From contig ONBX01000005.1 in assembly GCA_900316205.1 (NCBI GenBank), positions 20,042-84,041 on the forward strand: a stretch of 64,000 bases of DNA. The letters run 5' to 3'. Made by a program: the position numbers and the translations under genes. The notes under the pieces are model-generated. The model was not told where the DNA came from and ran no database searches. It saw nothing but the letters and a program-made list of their open reading frames with translations. The DNA comes from an uncultured Eubacteriales bacterium. Lineage in GTDB: Bacteria; Bacillota; Clostridia; Oscillospirales; Oscillospiraceae. Positions 48,528-57,604 of the stretch are shown piece by piece; position 1 is the stretch's first letter, and every line of letters begins with the position of its first letter.

Positions 48528-49939
48528 TTACTTCGCGGCGCCCAGGACCTTTTCCTTTTCCAGCTGCAGCTCCTCGATCTTCTGCCTGGAGAGGGGATAG
48601 ACAAAGCGCAGCAGCAGGAAGACCAACAGGAACAGCACCGCCGGGATCATGACGGAGGAGTTGTACATGCTCTTCAGCGCCTCAGGGGTCAGCCCCTCGG
48701 TGTTGAGCTTGCTGCCGTCATAGCCGATGCGGAGCAGGGGGACGTTGATGAGAATGGTGGCAACGGTCTGGCCCAGCTTGCGCATGAAGGAATAGAAGGC
48801 GTAGCTGGTGGCCTCGTCGTTGAGACCGAATTTGACTTTGTTGTAGTCGATGGCGTCGGTGGCCAGAGCCCAGATCAGCAGGAAGATGAAGGCGGTGCCC
48901 ACGCCGGAGGCCAGGCAGGCGGCCAGGTACAGCCAGATGTTGGTGATGCCGAAGAGGGCCAGCACGAAGAGCACCAGGTAGAACACGGCGGCCAGCAGCA
49001 CGCCCCAGGCGCAGACCTCCCGTCGGCCCAGCTTGTTGCCCAGGCGGGCGGCAAAGAACATGACCACCGCCACCGGCAGATACTGGAAAACCGTGGGCAG
49101 CATGGTGAGGCCGGGCTTGTTGAAATAGTTGTGGAAGAGGTAGGTGTTGTAGCCCTGACCGAACATCTGGGCGGCCAGGAACAGCATGGAGGCCAGGGAA
49201 ACCGCCATGAAGGGGCGGCTCTTCAAGAGGACCTTGATGACCTTCATGGTCTGGCCCTTCTCCCGGGGAGCAGGCCGGGATTCCACCCGCTCCTTGGTCC
49301 AGCTGTAGCAGAGCAGGTAGGCCAGCACCGAGCAGACGGAGATGGCGGCGGTGCCGATCAGGACCTTCTTGGGGTCCACCACGCTCTCCGTATCGGAAAT
49401 CTTGGTGTACATCATGGAGGCCAGGACCATGGCGGGCATGGCGCCGAAGGTGGAGCCGATGGAGCGGAACACCGAAAGAGAGCTGCGCTCCTTGTCATCG
49501 GAGGTGATGACCTGGGCCAGAGAGCCGTAGGGGATGTTGATGCAGGTGTAGAGCATGCCGAAAAGAATGTAGGTAACATAGATGTAGGCAAGCTTGGTGC
49601 TGTCTGCCCAGGCGGGATTGCCCACGAACATCAGCACCGCCGAAAGCGCCACAGGAAGGGCGAAAATCCGGATCACCGGCGGTAGCGCCCGTCGGCTTTG
49701 GGCTTGGCCCCGTCGATGAGACGTCCCCAGATGGGATCGTTGATGGCGTCCCAGATGCGGGCGATGATGGTCATGATCATGACGCTGGAGACTGCGATGC
49801 CCAGACCGTCGGTGTAGTACTTGTTCATGACGCTCTGGGTCAGGCCGAAGACCAGACAGGAGGCCAGATCGCCCATGGCGTAGCCGATCTTGTCCCGGGC
49901 CTTGATGCCGCTGGTGCTGGCAATATAGCCTTTTTCCAT
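48528..49939 (-). pseudogene. Second GPH-family MFS transporter with a single-base frameshift
   Basis: Glycoside-pentoside-hexuronide-type symporter. It starts at 49939 (MEKGYIASTSGIKARDKIGYAMGD) and includes IIARIWDAINDPIWGRLIDGAKPK. The frame runs into a stop around 49673 after GRYRR. The downstream reading (IRIFALPVALSAVLMFVGN, onward to LEKEKVLGAAK at 48528) is one frame away, and a missing C in the CCGCCGGTG context restores it. Otherwise about 12 helices and a normal length of about 470. Both GPH genes in the window break at a single base, hinting either at relaxed selection or at a common assembly artefact. GGGGG plus AAAGAGG precedes the ATG. Confidence 0.85.
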
Positions 49940-49990
49940 GTTTTCCCCCTCTTTCTTGTTGATGCGGATCGCGGATCAAAATCCAAAACT

Positions 49991-50020
49991 ATTGTACCGT
50001 ATTTTGAAGCTTTTCGTCAA
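49991..50020 (-). promoter_or_regulatory. Promoter of the second GPH transporter
   Basis: Minus strand TTGACG (50015-50020), 18 bp, TACAAT (49991-49996). Confidence 0.6.
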
Positions 50021-50126
50021 CAGAGAATCCGAAAAAGAAAAAATCTGAAAAGATAAGAAATCTTTAGATTCTTTGGCGGAAAAATGTGGTATCATGGAGA
50101 AAAAAAGAGAGCGGGAGGAGAGAAAG

Positions 50127-51419
50127 ATGAAAAGACGCTGGACCGCGGCGCTGCTGGCGCTGCTGCTCCTGGCCCTCTGCGGCTGCGCTTCCCGGGGACA
50201 GGAGATTGCAGAAATCCCTGCGGCGGAGCCCGAACAGAGCGCCGCGCCCGAGACAGGGGGGGAGCCCTCTGTCCCCGCGGCGACAGAGGCGCCTGCTCCT
50301 GCGGCAAGCGAGAAGCCGAAGCTGAGCGCGGCGGCGGAGCCGGTCCAAACGGAAACCGAGGAGTCTTCCCCTACGGATAGCCCGGAGCCGGCAGAGGAAG
50401 AGGAGATCAAACTCACCACCCACTGGCAGATGGCCTATCAGGAGCTGCTGGAGGATCCGGCCCTGCTGGATCAGGTGATCGGTCAGAACGGGGACTACCG
50501 CAAGGGCTACTTCGGCGGCTGGGACAATAGCGGCTATCTCCTGCCCTTTTCTTCCTATGCGGTTGCGGATCTGGACGGGGACGGCGTTCCGGAATTGCTG
50601 CTGGATTCCGAGCAAATGGGACTCACAGACCTGATCGGCTGGAACGGAGATTACATATACATCGACTATGACGACTATCTGGGCCTTTTACCGGAACTGG
50701 GAGCCTCCCTGGTTCACGGCCACTGGCACGGCGCCGGGGGCTCCTACACCTATGAGTATTCGGTGTTCGGTCTGCCGGAACATAAGCTGTTGGCCTACTT
50801 CGATCACAGCGAGCCCGGCTACGGCGCACTGACCTGGAGCTTCGTGGAGGAGGACGGCAGCTGGTACAGCGGCTCCGCGGAGGGGGACAGTGCCCGCTAT
50901 GACGCCCTGGTCCGGCAGTATGTGTATCCGGCCCTGCGGGTGGAGGATCTGGCCTTCTATCCCCTGGATTCCCTGTGGGGCCTGGCCCAGCCCCAGGATC
51001 TCTCCGCGCTGCCCACCCTGGAGCAGGTGGTCCGCCGCTTCCCCGGGACCTGCAAGCGCTTCCTGGAGGAAAAGGGCTGGCAGAACCTGGGTCTGAACCT
51101 TGCGGAGGAGGGCCTGGAGGCCGCCCTCTGGGACCTGGACCGGGACGGCGTGCAGGAGCTTCTGCTGCGAAATCGGGAGCTGTGCGTCCTGTTCCGCTAT
51201 GACGGGATCGGGGACCGGATGGAGTACCTTGGCCAGGTGCAGGGTGATATCGTCGGGGTGCAGGGACATGAGCTGGCTGTCCGGGCAGAGGACGGCTGGA
51301 TGCTCTATTCCAAGCGGCACGCGGACTTCAAGGGGGCCTTCTTCACCAGTTTTTCCGAGGAGTATGCCAGCCTGATCGGCTGGGTCAGCCCCAATATGCT
51401 GGCCTCGGGCCTTTTATGA
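50127..51419 (+). CDS. Secreted lipoprotein with EF-hand-like DxDxDG motifs
   Basis: 430 residues. A lipoprotein signal (LLLLALCGC) is followed by an acidic, P/E/S/T-rich linker (about 25-110). A globular domain then carries VADLDGDGVPELLLD and WDLDRDGVQELLL, two DxDxDG-type calcium-loop motifs like those in FG-GAP/VCBS-type beta-propeller blades. Many gut Firmicutes have such extracellular lipoproteins of unknown role. GGGAGGAGAG lies before the ATG; an in-frame TTG at 50073 is not used. Not in an obvious operon. Confidence 0.75.
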   Translation: MKRRWTAALLALLLLALCGCASRGQEIAEIPAAEPEQSAAPETGGEPSVPAATEAPAPAASEKPKLSAAAEPVQTETEESSPTDSPEPAEEEEIKLTTHWQMAYQELLEDPALLDQVIGQNGDYRKGYFGGWDNSGYLLPFSSYAVADLDGDGVPELLLDSEQMGLTDLIGWNGDYIYIDYDDYLGLLPELGASLVHGHWHGAGGSYTYEYSVFGLPEHKLLAYFDHSEPGYGALTWSFVEEDGSWYSGSAEGDSARYDALVRQYVYPALRVEDLAFYPLDSLWGLAQPQDLSALPTLEQVVRRFPGTCKRFLEEKGWQNLGLNLAEEGLEAALWDLDRDGVQELLLRNRELCVLFRYDGIGDRMEYLGQVQGDIVGVQGHELAVRAEDGWMLYSKRHADFKGAFFTSFSEEYASLIGWVSPNMLASGLL

Positions 51420-51439
51420 TGCTGACAAAGGCAGATGAC

Positions 51440-51800
51440 TTCTGCCGGAACAGACTGCACATCAAAAAAGCACCCCCTCGGGGCACCCTCCGCAAGGAAG
51501 GTGCCCCGGTCTTTCACTCACCCTCGTCTCCACCTCATCCGCCTCGCTGACGCTCGGCACCTTCCCCTCGAGGGGAAGGCTTGAGGAGTGCACCATCAAA
51601 GGGCTTCCCCTTGAGGGGAAGCTGTCAGCCGCAAGGCTGACTGATGAGGTGCCAAACAAAATACAGCGTTGTTGTATTGTTTGGAATGACGAGAGGACCC
51701 GAACAAAAAACAATGCTTTGAGCAAAGTAACAACCATCTAAAAGGATATGAAACAGGCGTGACCACTGCGGTCACGCCCGTTTTGTCTATCGGATTTTGA
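51440..51800. repeat. Repeat cluster after the lipoprotein gene, no gene
   Basis: Contains CACCCCCTCGGGGC / GAAGGTGCCCC dyads acting as a terminator near 51468-51508, a CCTTCCCCTCGAGGGGAAGG palindrome, GCTTCCCCTTGAGGGGAAGC with GCTGTCAGCCGCAAGGCTGA, and GGCGTGACCACTGCGGTCACGCC (about 51755-51777). Confidence 0.6.
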
Positions 51801-51862
51801 GGGGCACAATCCGATGCTCGCTATAAATGTGGACAACAAAAACCTGTTCGACAAACTGGAAT

Positions 51863-52300
51863 TTAGCGCAATCGCTTTTCCATAACAATCTCATCCTCAT
51901 CTCTCTGCCCGGTATGATGAAATCCAAGTTTTTCATAGAGACTCTTTGCCGCGTTATCGCCGTCGATATAGCAAAGAACGACTCTGTCGTATCTTCCGTC
52001 AGCTTTCATCCTGTCCAGAATCATCTCAGCTGCCTTTAACCCGTATCCTTTTCTTTGATAACGCTGGTCGATAAAGAACTGACTGAAGTCATAAGCTTTC
52101 CACTCATCAAAGTCATGATACATGGCCATTCCAACCGGGATATCGCCATCATATATTACGAAAGCTTGACTTCTATCATTCCGATAAGCATAAGCCCTTG
52201 CCAGTATCCCGGAACTGTTAGATACATAGTTGCACTGATCTTCACGGACAGATAGACCAAGTCTCCAGTTATCTGGTGTAATCGTTTCTAAATGAAGCAT
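51863..52300 (-). CDS. GNAT-family N-acetyltransferase, low GC
   Basis: 145 residues with the GNAT core: ENWRLGLSVREDQ-type N-terminus (reads DNWRLGLSVREDQCNYVSN, resembling polyamine/BltD-type acetyltransferases), AFVIYDGDIPVGMAMYHDF, the acetyl-CoA loop FIDQRYQRKGYGLKAAE (Q-x-x-G-x-G/A), and VVLCYIDGDNAAKSLYEKLGFHHTG. AT-rich third positions (AAA, TAT, GAT, TCA) set it apart from the surrounding genes and suggest horizontal arrival. The ATG at 52300 has GAGGG upstream. Possibly acetylates a polyamine or small amine. Confidence 0.85.
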   Translation of the reverse strand: MLHLETITPDNWRLGLSVREDQCNYVSNSSGILARAYAYRNDRSQAFVIYDGDIPVGMAMYHDFDEWKAYDFSQFFIDQRYQRKGYGLKAAEMILDRMKADGRYDRVVLCYIDGDNAAKSLYEKLGFHHTGQRDEDEIVMEKRLR

Positions 52301-52381
52301 AATTACCCTCGCAAATTCCAGTTTGTCATAATTATTATACCATTGCTGACTGGCGTGGTCAATTATCTCGCGCTCAAACGT

Positions 52382-52412
52382 GAAAAAGGCACTTCCTAAC
52401 GAAGTGCCTTCC
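52382..52412 (-). terminator. Terminator of the SPFH gene
   Basis: AAGGCACTTCG-TTAG-GAAGTGCCTT on the minus strand with a T run. Confidence 0.8.
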
Positions 52413-52437
52413 TCGGGGTGCTTTTTTGATGCACTTG

Positions 52438-53436
52438 TTATTCGGGAAGGTTCAGCATGAAGTCCATGCCCTCGCCCAGGACGGTGCTGGGCAGGATGCC
52501 GTTCCACTGCTTGATCCAGTAGTACTGGATGAGACCGGGAGTGAGGGATTCGGAGATGCGCTTGTTCATCTCAGCCTCTTTCTCACCGGCGTAGAGGGCG
52601 GCTTCGGCCTGGACCTTAACCACCTCCAGCTCAGCATTGGCGGCGATGACGGCCTTCTCCGCTTCGGCGTTGGCGGCGATCACCGCGCGCTTGGCAGTGG
52701 CTTCCTCCTCCATGGTCTTCTGGGCCTGCTGGGTCTCGGCTGTGAGCTTGTTCTGGGCCGCCACCTGCTTGGCCTCCACGGCGGTGGTGAAGGCGTCGGT
52801 AAAGTCGATGTCCTCAATGGCAATGGAGACGATGGTGATGCCATAGGACTTCATGTCCTCCGCGGTGCTGGCGGCGATCAGATCGGAGAGGGCGTTGCGC
52901 TTTGCGATGAGGTTTTCCGCCGAATACTGGGAGAAGACAGCCTTGGTGTTCTCCAGGATCCGGGGAAACATCACGTTCTCGTAGTAGCCCACGCCCACGG
53001 TGCGATAGAGCTCCTGGGCGGTCTCCTGGTCGATGCAGTAGTTCACGCTGAGCTGCAGGTCCACCTGCTGAATGTCGCTGGAAAAGGCCTGGGTGACGAT
53101 CTGCACCTTCTGGGTGCGGTTGTCCATCTTTACCACGTCCTGCCAGGGCAGGATCAGGTGGGCGCCGGCGGAGAGGGTCCGCTGCTCCACCTTGCCGAAG
53201 GTGGTGATGATGCCGGTGTAGCCCGTGGGCACAACGGTGACGCTGCCCAGGATCAGGGCGCCTACCAGCAGCACCAGGGCCGCCGCCTGGGCGGGACGCC
53301 GCTTCCAGCTGTAACGCCCGGTCTTCTTCGTCTTCGTGCCCCCCCGGGCGTCGGTCACGGTGACCTCCTCCGGCTGCAGTCCCAATACCACAAAGAGCAC
53401 CACAGCCGCAATCAAACCAAGAATCAGAATAAACAT
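52438..53436 (-). CDS. SPFH/band-7 (prohibitin-like) membrane protein
   Basis: 332 residues. Helix 1 covers about 2-21; a basic cytoplasmic loop follows (GGTKTKKTGRYSWKRR); helix 2 covers about 50-70. The SPFH domain comes next (VPTGYTGIITTFGKVEQRTLSAGAHLILPWQDVVKMDNRTQKVQIVTQAFSSDIQQVDLQLSVNYCID), then a long A/E-rich coiled coil (AQNKLTAETQQAQKTMEEEATAKRAVIAANAEAEKA). Such proteins form large membrane-associated cages or flotillin-like platforms. The N-terminal double-pass differs from the single-pass flotillin form. Monocistronic. Confidence 0.9.
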   Translation of the reverse strand: MFILILGLIAAVVLFVVLGLQPEEVTVTDARGGTKTKKTGRYSWKRRPAQAAALVLLVGALILGSVTVVPTGYTGIITTFGKVEQRTLSAGAHLILPWQDVVKMDNRTQKVQIVTQAFSSDIQQVDLQLSVNYCIDQETAQELYRTVGVGYYENVMFPRILENTKAVFSQYSAENLIAKRNALSDLIAASTAEDMKSYGITIVSIAIEDIDFTDAFTTAVEAKQVAAQNKLTAETQQAQKTMEEEATAKRAVIAANAEAEKAVIAANAELEVVKVQAEAALYAGEKEAEMNKRISESLTPGLIQYYWIKQWNGILPSTVLGEGMDFMLNLPE

Positions 53437-53479
53437 TCCTCCAACCTCCTTCCGTCTATCCCGTATGGTTTGGCTTACG

Positions 53480-53840
53480 ATGATATGGACGGCGGGGGCG
53501 GAAAAAGGTTCCCCAAAATCGGCGGGATCGTGTCGGAAATCGGGAGGGGGCGACGATCAGGGAGAACGGCGCGGACGAGCAAGGGAATGGGTGCAGTGAT
53601 CCATTGTGCCTGGCGCCGACGAGATCCTTCGTCGGTTTCACCTCCTCAGGATGACAGCGTGGGTGGCGCGGCACGACGCATGTCTTCGCCGTAGGGGCGG
53701 CCTTTGGCCGCCTCCTTTTGGCCTCCATCTATCAGGCGACCACAGGTCGCCCCTACGATCCGCCCGTCCCTGCCGCAGGGGCGGCCTGCGGGTGCCTTCT
53801 ATAAGAAGCAGGGGCGATCCGTGCATCGCCCCTGCTGGGT
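53480..53840. repeat. Dispersed palindromic repeats and terminator, no gene
   Basis: Contains GGCGGCCTTTGGCCGCC, GGCGACCACAGGTCGCCCCTACG and CCGCAGGGGCGGCCTGCGG. At 53808-53839 is the hairpin AGCAGGGGCGAT/ATCGCCCCTGCT, which also terminates the leftward methyltransferase gene. Confidence 0.6.
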
Positions 53841-53848
53841 ATTATCAG

Positions 53849-55078
53849 TTATACGATCTGGAAGAGGTAGAATTTCAGATAGTCCGTCTCCGGCACGTTC
53901 CAGAGAATGGGATGGTCCGGGCCCTGCTGGCGCACCTCGATCTGCCGCAGCTGCACATTGGCCTGGCGGGCCGCGGTGCGCAGCATCTGCTGGAAGCGCT
54001 CGTTTGGCATGAAATGACTGCAGGAGGCGGTGGCCAGATACCCGCCCCGAGGCAGCAGCTTCATGGCCAGGTAGTTGATCTCCCGATAGCCCCGCTCCGC
54101 CGCGTCCGCCGTTTTACGAGATTTGGTGAAAGCCGGCGGGTCCAGGATGATGAAGTCAAAGGGCTTGTGGCTGCGCTCGGCAAGCTCGGTGAGCCGGTCG
54201 AACACGTCGTGCTGCTGAAAGTCTGCGATGTGGCTGAGACCGTTGCGCGCGGCGTTGGCCTTTGCCATCTCCACGGCGGCAGCGGAGATGTCCCAGCCCT
54301 CCACATACTCGGCGCCCCCTTTGGCCGCGTTCAGGGCAAAGGAGCCGGTGTGGGTAAAGCAGTCCAGCACCCGGCGGCCCCTGGCGAGACGGGCGACGGC
54401 CAGGCGGTTAAATTTCTGGTCCAGGAAGAAGCCGGTCTTCTGGCCGTTTTCCACGTCCACCTGATACGTGATCCCGTTTTCACAGATCTCCACCAGGGGA
54501 GACTCCGGCGCGGGCAGGCCCGGCAGGGGATACCAGCCCTTGCCCTGCTCCAGCCCCTCCAGCTCCCGGATGGCCACGTCGTTGCGCTCGAAAAGGCCGC
54601 GGATCTCCTGCCCGTCCTCACGCAAAACCTCCACCAGAAGGGGAAACAGTGTGCCTTTTATATATTCGATCCCCACCGAGAGGGTCTGCGCCACCAAAAT
54701 GTCGGAAAAACGGTCCACCGTCAGCCCGGGGAAACCGTCCGCCTCGCCGAAGATGAGGCGGCAGCAGTCCGTCTGCCCGTCCATCACGGCCTTGCGGTAG
54801 CTCCAGGCATACTGGATCCGCCGCTTCCAAAAGGCGGCGTCAAAGCTGTCGTTGGCGTTGCGGGAGAGGATGCGCACCCGGATCTTGCTGTGTTCGCTGA
54901 GAAAGCCTGTGCCCAGATACCGTCCCTTGCCGCTGATGACGTCCACCAGCCCTCCGTTGGGGCAGTCCCCCTCCCGGCGGATCACCTCGCCCTCGTAGAC
55001 CCAGGGATGGCCGGCGGAGACCCAGTCGGCCCCCTTGGCGGAAATGATGCATTTGGGATAGCTGCGTTCGATCTTCAT
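53849..55078 (-). CDS. rlmI: RlmI-type 23S rRNA cytosine-C5 methyltransferase
   Basis: 409-residue SAM-dependent rRNA methyltransferase. The N-terminal PUA-like domain (about 3-75: GADWVSAGHPWVYEGEVIRREGDCPNGGLVDVISGKGRYLGTGF) precedes the catalytic Rossmann domain: FFLDQKFNR at about 220, RVLDCFTHTGSFALNAAKGGAE (motif I), ILDPPAFTKSRK (motif IV) and GGYLATASCSHFM. In E. coli the homologue methylates C1962 in 23S rRNA. Promoter TTGTAT-N17-TAAAAT at 55103-55131. GGAGGG precedes the ATG. Confidence 0.92.
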   Translation of the reverse strand: MKIERSYPKCIISAKGADWVSAGHPWVYEGEVIRREGDCPNGGLVDVISGKGRYLGTGFLSEHSKIRVRILSRNANDSFDAAFWKRRIQYAWSYRKAVMDGQTDCCRLIFGEADGFPGLTVDRFSDILVAQTLSVGIEYIKGTLFPLLVEVLREDGQEIRGLFERNDVAIRELEGLEQGKGWYPLPGLPAPESPLVEICENGITYQVDVENGQKTGFFLDQKFNRLAVARLARGRRVLDCFTHTGSFALNAAKGGAEYVEGWDISAAAVEMAKANAARNGLSHIADFQQHDVFDRLTELAERSHKPFDFIILDPPAFTKSRKTADAAERGYREINYLAMKLLPRGGYLATASCSHFMPNERFQQMLRTAARQANVQLRQIEVRQQGPDHPILWNVPETDYLKFYLFQIV

Positions 55079-55102
55079 GATTCCCTCCAGGACTTTTTTG
55101 CG

Positions 55103-55131
55103 ATTTTACCATAAGGTCGCCAAAGATACAA
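55103..55131 (-). promoter_or_regulatory. Promoter of rlmI
   Basis: Minus strand TTGTAT (55126-55131), 17 bp, TAAAAT (55103-55108). Confidence 0.7.
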
Positions 55132-55205
55132 TGAAAAATGCTTCCGCTTCCGTCCAAACTGTGATAGAATCAAAAACAGAAATCCGAAGAAAAGGAGAAT
55201 CGACC

Positions 55206-55433
55206 ATGTCTTACAATGAAAACACCAAGCTCTCCCAGATCCTGAGCGAGCACCCCTGGCTGGAGGAGGAACTGCCCAAGCGCTATCCGGAGCTGAAGGC
55301 CATGGACAATCCGGCCGCCCGCTTCATGCTCAAGCGCATGACCGTGAAGGACGCCAGCAAGCTCAGCAAGATCCCGGCGGAGAAGCTCCTCGGAAAGCTG
55401 GAGAGCGTGATCCGCGAGCACGACGGCAAGTAA
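55206..55433 (+). CDS. Small DUF1858-like domain protein without the Cys motif
   Basis: 75 residues: TKLSQILSEHPWLEEELPKRYPELKAMDNPAARFMLKRMTVKDASKLSKIPAEKLLGKLESVI. The fold and spacing match DUF1858/DUF438 N-terminal domains (a helical pair around a Met/Cys site), but the CxxC of the redox form is absent. In the DUF438 form the domain is heme- or metal-associated in related proteins; here no such ligand is evident. The ATG at 55206 follows AAAGGAG. Monocistronic, with a terminator at 55440-55483. Confidence 0.65.
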   Translation: MSYNENTKLSQILSEHPWLEEELPKRYPELKAMDNPAARFMLKRMTVKDASKLSKIPAEKLLGKLESVIREHDGK

Positions 55434-55439
55434 AGAGAA

Positions 55440-55483
55440 AAAACCTGGATGTGATTTTTCACATCCAGGTTTTTTGCTCCTCA
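55440..55483. terminator. Bidirectional terminator
   Basis: AAAAAACCTGGATGTG-ATTTTT-CACATCCAGGTTTTTT between convergent genes. Confidence 0.92.
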
Positions 55484-55513
55484 AATCTCAAAACTGAAAA
55501 CGCAGAACTGTAC

Positions 55514-56251
55514 TCAGGCCTTGGGCAGCTGGATCTCGCGGACGTAGGGATCCCAGTGATCGGTGGCGTTGCGGATCTCATCGCGGAGGGCGGTGGCGTC
55601 GTCCTTGTTGTCGAACTTGCCGGCCAGGATCAGGTAGAAGAAGGGCATGCGGACCACGTAAGCGTCAAAGCCTTTCTCGATCAGCATATCCCGGGCGCGC
55701 TCAGCACCCTTGAAGCTGTCGCCGGCGCCGTACTGGACGGCATAGACCGGGGCGGTCTCTTCTTCATTGAGGGCCATGTCGATGAAGGGGCCGCTGGGGT
55801 TCTCCCAACCTCTGAAGTTGACTTTGTAAGCGACCAGGGGATCGTGCCGGAAGCTCTCGGCAAAGGCGTCGATGGCTTCCTGGGGCAGGCGCACGTCGGT
55901 GACGTAGGCGGTGTCCCGCTCGGTCTTCTCATGGATCAGATCGCAGTAGGCCCAGGCTTCTTCCGCATGGGGGAACTTGCCGCACATGATGCGGTAGCCG
56001 CCGTCCACTTCGAAAAGGAAGCTGTCAAAGCCCTTGGAGAGCATGTAGCTGCGGACGCGCTCGGCGCCGGAGCGGCTGCAGCCGGCAGAAACCTGCACAG
56101 TGTAAACAAAGACCTGGTTCTCATCAGCCTGGTAGATCTGCTCGTCAGCATAGGGGCAGGTCTGGTCCTCCGCAAAGGCGACCACGGACAGAGAGCAGAC
56201 GGTCAGCGCCGCAAGCAGCAGCGCGATCACGGAACGAAAAGTTTTCTTCAT
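55514..56251 (-). CDS. Secreted protein with two SPOR-like repeats
   Basis: 245 residues. The signal peptide (1-27) ends VVAFA|ED. Two similar SPOR-type units follow: VYTVQVSAGCSRSGAERVRSYMLSKGFDSFLFEVDGGYRIMCGKFPHAEEAWAYCDLI and VYAVQYGAGDSFKGAERARDMLIEKGFDAYVVRMPFFYLILAGKFDNKDDATALRDEI. SPOR domains bind denuded peptidoglycan at the division septum or spore cortex. The protein is otherwise a bare pair of units. GGGAGGATATTGAT precedes the ATG. Monocistronic. Confidence 0.85.
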   Translation of the reverse strand: MKKTFRSVIALLLAALTVCSLSVVAFAEDQTCPYADEQIYQADENQVFVYTVQVSAGCSRSGAERVRSYMLSKGFDSFLFEVDGGYRIMCGKFPHAEEAWAYCDLIHEKTERDTAYVTDVRLPQEAIDAFAESFRHDPLVAYKVNFRGWENPSGPFIDMALNEEETAPVYAVQYGAGDSFKGAERARDMLIEKGFDAYVVRMPFFYLILAGKFDNKDDATALRDEIRNATDHWDPYVREIQLPKA

Positions 56252-56365
56252 ATCAATATCCTCCCATAACACGATAACTATATTATAGTCCTTTTTCCAA
56301 AAAAAGCAAGACTTACTGCGATCTTCGCAGTATCCGCTCTCCCGCGTCGGCGGCGAGCGGCGGCT

Positions 56366-57604
56366 TCAATCCAGCGGCAGCGCCAGGGTAAAAACGATGG
56401 CGTCTCCCTCGTAGGCGGCATGGATGCTGCCCTTGTGGCCCTGGGCGATGGCCTGGGCCGCGGAGAGGCCGATGCCGTTGCCGCCGGTTTCCCGGCTGCG
56501 GGACTCGTCCGCCCGGAAAAAGCGGTCAAAGAAACGCTCGGGGTCCGGCGCCTTTTCGCTGACGCTGTTTTTCACGCGGAGCACGGCCTTGTCCTCCCGG
56601 CGCAGAGAGAGCTCCAGACTACCCTCCTCCGGGCAGTATTTCACGGCGTTGTCCAGCAGGATGGAGAGCAGCTGCCGCAGCTGCACGGGGCTGCCGGAGA
56701 CGGTGACGTCCTCCGCAAGATCGGCGCTGCAGCTGAGCTTTTTCAGCTCCGCCGGGGCAAGAAAGCTGTCCCAGACCTCCTTTGTCAGAGCCGTGAGGGA
56801 AAGCGCCTGCCGGTCCTGAAGGGCGGCGCCCTCGTCATAGCGGGCCAGGGTCAGAAGATTTTGCATCAGGTCGGAGAGCCGTGCCGCCTGGGAGAGGATG
56901 TTGCGGCTGTATTTGCTCTCGCCGCCCATGAGTTCCAAGGCCTCGGCGTTGGCCCGGATGATGGCAAGGGGGGTTTTCAGCTCGTGGCCCGCGTCGGTCA
57001 CAAAGCGGCGCTGCCGCTCCATATTCTCCGCAATGGGTCGGATGGCCAGACGGCTCAGAGTCCGGACCAGCAGCAGCATGGCAAGCCAGGCGGCGATCCC
57101 GCCCAGCCCGGAAAGGGCGGCTACCCGCAAAAGCTCGTGGGTCTGGCGGCTCATGTCCAGAAAGACCACGGTCCTGGCCTCCGGCGCGGGCTGGACCACC
57201 CGAAAGCGGAAAGCGCCGATCCTGCCGCCGGTTTTGCCGGAATCCAGCGCCTGCCGGGCGTAAGCGGCGGCATCCTCCTCGCTGAGATCGGCAATGCGGC
57301 TGAGATCCGAGCCCACAAGGGTCCCTTCCCCGTCAAAGCGGACGGAAAAGGTCAGCGCGCTCATCCGATCCCCGGCGTCGGGGCTGCGGCGGAAGAGCCC
57401 GTCCTCCCCGTCAGGCCGAAAGAATTCGTCCCGCGGCACGGGACCGAAATCCTCCTGGGCGGCCAGGGCGCTAAGCAGCGCCTCCCCGTCACGGACGACG
57501 GAGAGAATGTTGAAGAGGTTGATGCCGCCCAGCAGCAGCACCAGCAGCACCGTGACCGCGATCATAGCGGTGACGGTGAATTTTTTTTGCAGCGTCCGGA
57601 TCAT
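56366..57604 (-). CDS. Sensor histidine kinase
   Basis: 412 residues. Two membrane helices (about 8-34 and 157-180) flank an extracytoplasmic sensor of about 120 residues (from SVVRDGEALL to VVFLDMSRQTHELL) of PhoQ/DUF-like type. The dimerisation domain has phospho-acceptor His207 in DAGHELKTPLAI. The ATPase domain carries LLSILLDNAVKY (N box) and GGNGIGLSAAQAI (G box). ATGA overlap with the response-regulator stop couples both. The signal is unknown; the sensor resembles cell-envelope stress kinases. Confidence 0.93.
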   Translation of the reverse strand: MIRTLQKKFTVTAMIAVTVLLVLLLGGINLFNILSVVRDGEALLSALAAQEDFGPVPRDEFFRPDGEDGLFRRSPDAGDRMSALTFSVRFDGEGTLVGSDLSRIADLSEEDAAAYARQALDSGKTGGRIGAFRFRVVQPAPEARTVVFLDMSRQTHELLRVAALSGLGGIAAWLAMLLLVRTLSRLAIRPIAENMERQRRFVTDAGHELKTPLAIIRANAEALELMGGESKYSRNILSQAARLSDLMQNLLTLARYDEGAALQDRQALSLTALTKEVWDSFLAPAELKKLSCSADLAEDVTVSGSPVQLRQLLSILLDNAVKYCPEEGSLELSLRREDKAVLRVKNSVSEKAPDPERFFDRFFRADESRSRETGGNGIGLSAAQAIAQGHKGSIHAAYEGDAIVFTLALPLD

